This document shows positions 6,625 through 11,111 of a stretch of 11,111 nt of DNA, piece after piece. The notes beneath the pieces are model-generated. The model saw only the letters and a list, made by a program, of their open reading frames with translations. It was not told the DNA's origin and searched no databases. Source of the DNA: Syntrophobacteria bacterium (GTDB taxonomy: Bacteria; Desulfobacterota; Syntrophobacteria; JARFUL01); the NCBI GenBank assembly GCA_029289015.1, contig JARFUL010000323.1:1-11111 (forward strand), given 5' to 3'. Position numbers and translations under genes: made by a program. Each line of letters starts with the position of its first letter. Position 1 is the first letter of the stretch.

Positions 6625-7548
6625 TTAGACCACTATACTATAAAAACGCCCGTCTTTTTGATCTTGTGTCTTCAGCACACCCCTCTTCTCAAGGTCTTTT
6701 AGCACCTCGCGCACCTCTTTTTCCCCCGCGGCCAACGATTCGGCAAGCTCATCCAGGGTGCACGGCCTCCGGGATATGAGCGCGACTACCCTCTTTTCGA
6801 GGAACCCGGTGAGTTTCAGGGACCCGTCCCCGCAAAAGCTGCCCACCGGCCGGGCCAAAGGGCCGAGCCCCCGGGCCGCGCTCTCCAGCTCTTCCTGGGT
6901 GAGGGGTTTCAACCTGGCCGCGCCGGGCCTGAACGCGGTGTTCACATCCACCGTATCGGGCCGGATGAGCTCTATTTGCCGCGCGAGCCTCTCAAGCTCC
7001 CCTGGGGAGTCGTTCACCCCCTTCACCAGCAGCACCTCCAGCCTGATCTCGCCCCCGAAGCCCCTGCGGAACTCGACGAGCCCCTTCACCATGGCCCCGA
7101 GGCTCAGGGAGGGGTGGGGGCGGTTGATGAGGTTGAAGGTCTCCGGCACCGCGGTGTCCAGGGAGGGGGCCACCACATGGGCAAGGCCCAGCTCCCGGCG
7201 GACCTCGGGGTCGGTGAGCAGCGAAGAGTTGGTGAGCACCGCGACCTTCGCGGGGGAGATGGACCTCAAAAGCTCCAGCACGTCCCCCATCCTGGTGTTG
7301 AGGCAGGGCTCGCCGGAACCGGAGAGCGTCACGTAATCGAGCCTTTCGGGCGGGTCCTTGAAGGTCTCGCCCAGCTCATCGGCCAGCTCGTCGAAGGGGA
7401 CGTACTCCTTCCTCTCTATGGTGAGACTGGTGGTGGGGCCGCACTCGCAGTAGAGGCAGTCGAAGGTGCAGGTCTTATGCACTACCAGGTCCACCCCCAG
7501 GGAGTATCCCAGCCTGCGGGAGGGGACGGGTCCGAAGATGTGGTTCAT
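6625..7548 (-). CDS. Radical SAM protein (COG0731-like Fe-S oxidoreductase) with C-terminal winged helix
   Basis: A 307-residue protein. The N-terminus IFGPVPSRRLGYSLGVDL (4-21) is typical of the COG0731 branch, related to the TYW1 wyosine-synthesis radical SAM domain. The [4Fe-4S]/SAM motif is C27-TFD-C31-LY-C34, with an extra C36. SGSGEP (76-81) stands in place of the usual GGEP SAM-binding motif. NRPHPSL (142-148) and VNTAFRPGA (202-210) are also family features. Residues about 250-307 read as a small winged-helix domain (CTLDELAESL, VREVLKDLEKRGVL, then a beta-hairpin GRFYSIVV), suggesting nucleic-acid contact or sensing. It would be a cytoplasmic enzyme using a 5'-deoxyadenosyl radical; the substrate is unknown, and RNA modification is a guess from TYW1 kinship. 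The ATG is preceded by only a weak CCTAGG site, but the conserved N-terminus fixes the start. It is divergent from ilvD, and 178 bases separate it from the next minus-strand gene. Confidence 0.88.
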   Translation of the reverse strand: MNHIFGPVPSRRLGYSLGVDLVVHKTCTFDCLYCECGPTTSLTIERKEYVPFDELADELGETFKDPPERLDYVTLSGSGEPCLNTRMGDVLELLRSISPAKVAVLTNSSLLTDPEVRRELGLAHVVAPSLDTAVPETFNLINRPHPSLSLGAMVKGLVEFRRGFGGEIRLEVLLVKGVNDSPGELERLARQIELIRPDTVDVNTAFRPGAARLKPLTQEELESAARGLGPLARPVGSFCGDGSLKLTGFLEKRVVALISRRPCTLDELAESLAAGEKEVREVLKDLEKRGVLKTQDQKDGRFYSIVV

Positions 7549-7728
7549 AAAAATACGCCTAGGCTACCCGAAAATTCACCACACCCCCGCAACCGAGCCG
7601 GAGGTATGCGGCGAGATTAGAGGGAAGGGTTCCCAAAAGAGCCAAGCCCAATAAAGACCCTTGAGCGAGACATCTTCAAATTTATCCATAATGGGCCCTC
7701 ATGACAAGTGTAGGGCAGGATTTTGTCC

Positions 7729-7758
7729 TTGAAATGGGCTCTTTGCGTAGATTATAGT
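7729..7758 (+). promoter_or_regulatory. Predicted sigma-70-like promoter for ilvD
   Basis: TTGAAA (7729-7734), an 18-base spacer, and TATAGT (7753-7758). Each hexamer differs from consensus at one position. Transcription would begin near 7765, giving a leader of about 70 bases before the TTG at 7834. The rest of this 285-base divergent region (7549-7833) holds no gene I can support; only a weak minus-strand promoter candidate for the radical SAM gene was seen (TTGAAG then TTTATT, about 120 bases upstream). Confidence 0.5.
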
Positions 7759-7765
7759 CACTATA
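7753..7765. promoter_or_regulatory. Perfect 13-base palindrome over the ilvD -10 element (candidate operator)
   Basis: TATAGT-C-ACTATA is a perfect inverted repeat with a single central base, and its left half is the predicted -10. A dimeric repressor bound here would block polymerase. Symmetry is seen directly; the operator role is inference, and A/T-rich symmetry around a -10 can arise by chance. Confidence 0.35.
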
Positions 7766-7814
7766 CCTTATCCTGTTTAAATCTTTTATAAATAAAGGCC
7801 GCTAAAAGGCCGCG

Positions 7815-7825
7815 AGGAAGGAGGG
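7815..7825 (+). promoter_or_regulatory. Strong ribosome binding site that fixes the ilvD TTG start
   Basis: AGGAAGGAGGG ends eight bases before the TTG at 7834. This long purine-rich anti-SD match compensates for the weak start codon. The next in-frame ATG (7849) is spaced too far from it, and MRSD is the usual IlvD N-terminus. Confidence 0.8.
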
Positions 7826-7833
7826 CTGAACCC

Positions 7834-9492
7834 TTGCGCTCGGATGCAATGAAAAAAGGGATCGAGAGGGCGCCCCACAGGGCGCTCTTCAAGGCCATGG
7901 GCTACACGGACGAGGACATCGCAAGGCCGATCATAGGCATTGCCGGCTCCCATAACGAGATCATCCCCGGCCACATCCACCTGGACAAGGTCGTGGACGC
8001 GGTGAAGGCCGGAGTCCTGGCCGCGGGGGGCACCCCCATCGTGTTCTCCACCATAGGGGTGTGCGACGGCATCGCGATGGGGCACCTCGGCATGAAGTAT
8101 TCCCTGGCCTCGAGGGAGGTGATCGCGGACTCGGTGGAGATCATGGCCCAGGCCCACCCCTTTGACGGCCTGGTGTGCGTGCCCAACTGCGACAAGATAA
8201 TCCCGGGCATGCTCATGGCCCTCCTGAGGCTCAACATACCCGGCCTGGTGGTAAGCGGCGGCCCCATGCTCGCGGGCAGGATAAACGACGAAAAGTGCGA
8301 CCTCATCACCGTGTTCGAGGGGGTGGGCCAGGTTATGGCCGGGAAGATGTCGGAGGAGGAGCTCGTAGAGCTTGAAGACGTCGCGTGCCCCGGGTGCGGC
8401 TCCTGCGCGGGCATGTTCACCGCCAACTCCATGAACTGCCTCACCGAGGCGCTGGGCCTGGCCCTGCCGGGAAACGGGACCATACCCGCGGTGGAAGCCG
8501 CGAGGATACGGCTCGCCAGGCAGACCGGCGCGGTTTCGGTAAACCTGGTGAAGGAGGGGGTGAGGCCCAGGGACATCGCGACCCTTGACGCGTTCAAGAA
8601 CTCCATCGCGGTGGACATGGCGCTGGGGTGCTCCACCAACACGGTGCTCCACGTGCCAGCTATAGCCAAGGACGCGGGCGCTGAGCTTAGCCTCTCGCTC
8701 TTCAACGACATCAGCGAGAAGACCCCGCACCTGGTCTCGCTCTCCCCCGGGGGCCCCAACCACCTGGAAGACCTGCATCGTGCGGGGGGAGTCCAGGCGG
8801 TGATGAAGGAGCTGGCCGAAAAAGGCCTTGTGAACACCTCGGTGCTCACCTGCACCCTCAAGACCCTCGGGGAGAACCTCGGGCCGGCCCGGGTGAAGGA
8901 CCGCCGCGTGATCCGGCCCCTTTCCGACCCCCACAGCCTCGAGGGCGGCATAGCCATCCTCTACGGCAGCCTTGCTCCCGACGGCGCGGTGGTGAAGAGG
9001 TCTGCGGTGGCAAAGGAGATGCTCGTGAACGAGGGAAGGGCCAGGGTCTTCGACTCCGAGGACGACGCGGCCCAGACCATCATGGGGCGCGGGATAAACC
9101 CCGGTGACATAGTGGTGATCCGCTACGAGGGGCCCAAGGGCGGCCCCGGGATGCGGGAGATGCTCTCCCCCACCTCCGCGATCGCGGGCATGGGGCTCGA
9201 CAAGGACGTCGCGCTCATAACCGACGGCAGGTTCTCCGGCGGCACCAGGGGCGCGGCCATAGGCCACGTGTCCCCCGAGGCCATGGAGTGCGGCCCCGTG
9301 GCCCTAGTCGAGGAGGGGGACACCATCCGGATAGACATACCCGGGGGCAGGGTGGACCTTCTCGTTCCGGACGAGGAGCTCGAAAAGCGCAGAAAGGCAT
9401 GGAAAAAGCCCGAGCCCAAGGTGAAGTCCGGGTACCTGGCCAGGTACGCGAGAATGGTGAGCTCGGGCGCGCTGGGCGCGGTGGTGGAGTAG
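7834..9492 (+). CDS. ilvD: Dihydroxy-acid dehydratase (EC 4.2.1.9)
   Basis: 552 residues, near the usual family length. It dehydrates 2,3-dihydroxy-isovalerate and -methylvalerate to the 2-keto acids, the third common step of valine, isoleucine and leucine synthesis. Seen in the sequence: [18 protein letters not shown] at the N-terminus; D78 (in VCDG), C119-D120-K121 (in PNCDK, cluster Cys, Mg ligand and the lysine that is carbamylated in the family); [10 protein letters not shown] at 185-194 with C191 as cluster ligand; E442 (in GMREM, Mg ligand); and S468 (in DGRFSGGT, catalytic base). At 42-50 it has EIIPGHIHL, where [2Fe-2S] plant/mycobacterial-type enzymes carry a third cysteine (TPCN). 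The PGH form is shared with E. coli IlvD, which carries an oxygen-labile [4Fe-4S] cluster. The start is TTG, supported by the strong upstream ribosome site. It appears to be a single-gene transcript: own promoter, own terminator, and no other ilv/leu gene adjacent within the window. Confidence 0.98.
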   Translation: MRSDAMKKGIERAPHRALFKAMGYTDEDIARPIIGIAGSHNEIIPGHIHLDKVVDAVKAGVLAAGGTPIVFSTIGVCDGIAMGHLGMKYSLASREVIADSVEIMAQAHPFDGLVCVPNCDKIIPGMLMALLRLNIPGLVVSGGPMLAGRINDEKCDLITVFEGVGQVMAGKMSEEELVELEDVACPGCGSCAGMFTANSMNCLTEALGLALPGNGTIPAVEAARIRLARQTGAVSVNLVKEGVRPRDIATLDAFKNSIAVDMALGCSTNTVLHVPAIAKDAGAELSLSLFNDISEKTPHLVSLSPGGPNHLEDLHRAGGVQAVMKELAEKGLVNTSVLTCTLKTLGENLGPARVKDRRVIRPLSDPHSLEGGIAILYGSLAPDGAVVKRSAVAKEMLVNEGRARVFDSEDDAAQTIMGRGINPGDIVVIRYEGPKGGPGMREMLSPTSAIAGMGLDKDVALITDGRFSGGTRGAAIGHVSPEAMECGPVALVEEGDTIRIDIPGGRVDLLVPDEELEKRRKAWKKPEPKVKSGYLARYARMVSSGALGAVVE

Positions 9493-9501
9493 CCAAAGAG
9501 A

Positions 9502-9532
9502 GCGCTCCTCGCGCAAGGCACGACAGGAGCGC
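9502..9532 (+). other. Perfect 8-bp stem-loop just after ilvD
   Basis: GCGCTCCT (9502-9509) pairs perfectly with AGGAGCGC (9525-9532) across a 15-base loop. It begins ten bases after the ilvD stop and has no T-run after it. It may protect the 3' end of the message against exonucleases, upstream of the true terminator. Confidence 0.55.
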
Positions 9533-9563
9533 AAGATTTCAGCTATCTTTCCCCGATTATCCT

Positions 9564-9593
9564 ACCGCGGGCTATTTCTCCCCGCGGTTTTTT
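9564..9593 (+). terminator. Rho-independent terminator of ilvD
   Basis: CCGCGGG (9565-9571) pairs perfectly with CCCGCGG (9581-9587), with one further A-T pair at the base, a nine-base loop and six Ts at 9588-9593. It lies 72 bases after the ilvD stop and points in the direction of ilvD transcription. Confidence 0.9.
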
Positions 9594-9662
9594 ACGGCAG
9601 CCCCGCACGATAAAGGCTCAGGGGCTCTGCGCGGGATGAATCCTCGTTTTGAGCCCACGAGA

Positions 9663-9684
9663 AGCCCGGATACGTTATCGGGCT
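9663..9684 (-). other. Stem-loop overlapping the dnaA stop codon
   Basis: On the plus strand AGCCCG (9663-9668) pairs with CGGGCT (9679-9684), and after one bulged G (9669) ATA (9670-9672) pairs with TAT (9676-9678), leaving a three-base loop. It covers the dnaA stop (TAG at 9685-9683). No T-run follows on the minus strand. A second possible stem further downstream, GGGCTC/GAGCCC between 9656 and 9622, has a 23-base loop and only a short T-run (TTT at 9614-9612) beyond it, so no convincing dnaA terminator is seen before the ilvD terminator. Confidence 0.4.
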
Positions 9685-11029
9685 AGCCCCCTTTGTCCTC
9701 TATGATACTTTCCAGCCTGTTGATGTCCCTGCCCACCTCGGGCTCGGTTCTCTTGAGCCTATCTATGGAATCCACCGCGCTCACCACGGTCGCGTGGGCC
9801 CGGTTGAAGGCCTGGCCGATCTCCTTGAGGGATTTTTTGGTGTACTTGCGGCACAGGTACATGGAGAGCTTTCTGGGATAGACCAGGTTCCTCTTTCGGG
9901 ACTTGGACCGCATCTCCTTGACCGTGACCTCAAACTCCCGGCCCACCGCGGACTGGATGTCCGAGATGTTGAGGGGGGGCTTCTTCCCTGCCACCGACGC
10001 GAGCACCTCCTCCGCCAGGCCGAGGGCCACGGGGATACCCAGGAGTGAAGACTGGGCCGCGAGGTTGATGACGCAGGCCTCGAGCAACCGGACGTCGCCC
10101 GTGAGATGCTGGGCCAGAAGGTCCACTACATCCTCTTTGAGGTAGAGCCCCTCCTTTTCGGCCTTCTTGCCGATTATCCGCGTCCGGGTGTCGAAGTCCG
10201 GGGGCGCTATCTTGACCATCAGTCCCGACCCGAGCCTGGAGCGGAGCCTCTTCAGCGCGGGTATGTCGTTGGGGAGCCTGACCGAGGTGAGAAGAACCCT
10301 CTTGCCCTGGCTCAAGAGCGCGTCCAGGGTGTAGATGACCTCCTCCTGAATCTTCATCTTGCCCACCAGGAAGTGCATGTCCTCAAGGAGCAGGACCTCG
10401 CACCTGCGGCGGAACTTGTCCTTTACCTTGTCCATGCAGTTGCCCCTGACCCCGGCCACCACCTCTCCGGTGAACTCCTCCGCGGTGAGGTAGCAAACCC
10501 GGGTGCCGGGTGAGCGGTCCATTATGTGGTTGCCCACCGCGCATGCGAGGTGGCTCTTGCCCAGGCCCGGCGCGGCCAGGAGGAGCAACAGCGAGTTGGA
10601 GGGGAGGCTCCCCAGCGCGAGGGCCTGGGTGGACGCGAACGCGAACCTGTTGGAATCGCCCACCACGAAGTCGTGGAAGGTGAAGTTCCGGTTGAAAACA
10701 GGCCCTCTTTCCGGCGGCGGAGCAATGAGGTCCATCTGGAAGAGGTCGTTGTTTTTGACTTTCTTCGAGGACTTTTTGGAGACGTAGACCCGAAGCGTCA
10801 CCTCGGGCTCCTTGCCCAGAATACCCGAGAAGGCCTCTTTGATATCCTTGAGGTGGTTCTGGCGTATCCAGTTCAGGGAGAACCTGTTGGGACAGCCGAG
10901 GATTACCTCGTCGGTGGAGACGGCAAGGGGAACCAGGGGCTCTATCCAGAGCTCCACCTGGTTCGTGGAGATCCGGCCTCTCAGGCTGGCCTTGACATCT
11001 TCCCAGACTATCTTTGCGCCCTGGAGCAT
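9683..11029 (-). CDS. dnaA: DnaA-family replication initiator (divergent)
   Basis: 448 residues with the full DnaA plan. Domain I is about 1-85 (VWEDVKASL, VELWIEPL), a short Lys-rich domain II about 86-112, AAA+ domain III from about 113 (FTFHDFVVGDSNRFAFA), and DNA-binding domain IV about 350-448. Walker A is AAPGLGKSHL (152-161; K158), with Ala in place of the usual first Gly. Walker B is LLLEDMHFL (213-221), Glu-Asp in place of Asp-Asp. Sensor 1 is TSVRLP (248-253) in place of TSDRPP. The arginine finger is R265 in LRSRLGSGL and sensor 2 is R314. In domain IV, R378 matches E. coli R399, but the signature loop is NRAHATVV (409-416) where most DnaAs read GGRDHTTV, so two DnaA-box contacts (D433, T435) become Ala. 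In a cell it binds ATP and oriC and opens the duplex. ATG start, with no good ribosome site next to it (the nearest AGG is about 15 bases away). No dnaN follows; ilvD is convergent. It could be the sole initiator or a paralogue. Confidence 0.88.
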   Translation of the reverse strand: MLQGAKIVWEDVKASLRGRISTNQVELWIEPLVPLAVSTDEVILGCPNRFSLNWIRQNHLKDIKEAFSGILGKEPEVTLRVYVSKKSSKKVKNNDLFQMDLIAPPPERGPVFNRNFTFHDFVVGDSNRFAFASTQALALGSLPSNSLLLLLAAPGLGKSHLACAVGNHIMDRSPGTRVCYLTAEEFTGEVVAGVRGNCMDKVKDKFRRRCEVLLLEDMHFLVGKMKIQEEVIYTLDALLSQGKRVLLTSVRLPNDIPALKRLRSRLGSGLMVKIAPPDFDTRTRIIGKKAEKEGLYLKEDVVDLLAQHLTGDVRLLEACVINLAAQSSLLGIPVALGLAEEVLASVAGKKPPLNISDIQSAVGREFEVTVKEMRSKSRKRNLVYPRKLSMYLCRKYTKKSLKEIGQAFNRAHATVVSAVDSIDRLKRTEPEVGRDINRLESIIEDKGG

Positions 11030-11111
11030 AACTGGGGTAGACTAACCTGACCTTTAGGGCTGAAAGTTAAAACTACTAAACCACTCAAGTCCTGCCGGCT
11101 CTACGCTAGGA
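11030..11111 (-). other. Upstream region of dnaA (82 bases to window end)
   Basis: Moderately AT-rich in the middle (about 11062-11090). No TTATNCACA-type DnaA box, no clear -35/-10 pair and no start of another gene can be supported here. The region is cut by the window edge. Confidence 0.4.

Noticed and set aside
7549..7680. Possible tRNA or riboswitch in the divergent intergenic region
   Set aside because: No cloverleaf, no TTC-type T-arm pairing and no known aptamer core could be found; only short GGGAA/TTCCC pairing at 7622-7634.
7682..7690. TTATCCATA, one mismatch from a DnaA box (TTATCCACA)
   Set aside because: A single near-match far from dnaA; a replication origin would need a cluster of boxes and an AT-rich unwinding element, and none was seen here or around dnaA.
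7691..7732. Tiny open frame upstream of ilvD as an attenuation leader peptide
   Set aside because: It has no run of Ile, Val or Leu codons, no clear ribosome site and no terminator/antiterminator pair after it, and it lies upstream of the predicted transcription start.
7786..9267. Long open frame (493 codons) on the minus strand opposite ilvD
   Set aside because: The plus strand carries an intact ilvD with all active-site motifs; the opposite frame is compositionally odd and has no recognisable motif.
1..11111. A new defence, toxin or mobile system somewhere in the window
   Set aside because: All long conserved frames belong to known families, composition is uniform, and there are no transposase, integrase, phage, CRISPR or toxin-antitoxin signatures.

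Overview
The window looks like part of the chromosome of a GC-rich (clearly above 55% by eye), anaerobic bacterium. The large 2-hydroxyacyl-CoA dehydratase activase-type protein, an IlvD of the oxygen-sensitive sequence type, a radical SAM enzyme and a Rng/Rne-family ribonuclease together fit the Desulfobacterota/deltaproteobacterial range or a relative. This placement is inference from gene content and style, not from a marker phylogeny. Codon choice (AGG, CTC, GTG, GCG, ATA, AAG) is uniform across all genes, so there is no sign of recent transfer. There are no mobile elements, CRISPR arrays, tRNAs or rRNAs.

Layout, left to right. (1) The 3' end of a LOG-family nucleotide phosphoribohydrolase on the plus strand (2-391). 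(2) Convergent with it, a minus-strand block read from right to left: a radical SAM protein with a C-terminal winged helix (7548-6625), a 1407-residue CoA-dehydratase activase-like protein (6446-2223), and, 14 bases later, a Rng/Rne-family ribonuclease with a lysine/proline repeat tail (2208-484). The activase and ribonuclease genes are almost certainly one transcription unit. The 178-base gap before the activase gene holds an AT-rich leader with three mutually complementary arms. (3) A 285-base divergent intergenic region with a good sigma-70-like promoter, whose -10 lies inside a perfect 13-base palindrome, driving ilvD. (4) ilvD on the plus strand (7834-9492, TTG start), followed by a plain stem-loop and then a clear Rho-independent terminator. 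(5) Convergent with ilvD, a DnaA-family protein on the minus strand (11029-9683), whose DNA-recognition motif departs from the canonical one and which has neither dnaN downstream nor recognisable DnaA boxes nearby.

How the genes work together. The window is mostly housekeeping: branched-chain amino-acid synthesis (ilvD), RNA turnover (rng), replication initiation or a DnaA paralogue, and nucleotide salvage (LOG). To these are added two anaerobic Fe-S proteins of unknown substrate. I see no defence system or wholly new gene cassette. The points most worth a second look are the divergent DnaA, the fused double activase without its dehydratase, the switch-like leader before that gene, and the repeat tail on the ribonuclease.
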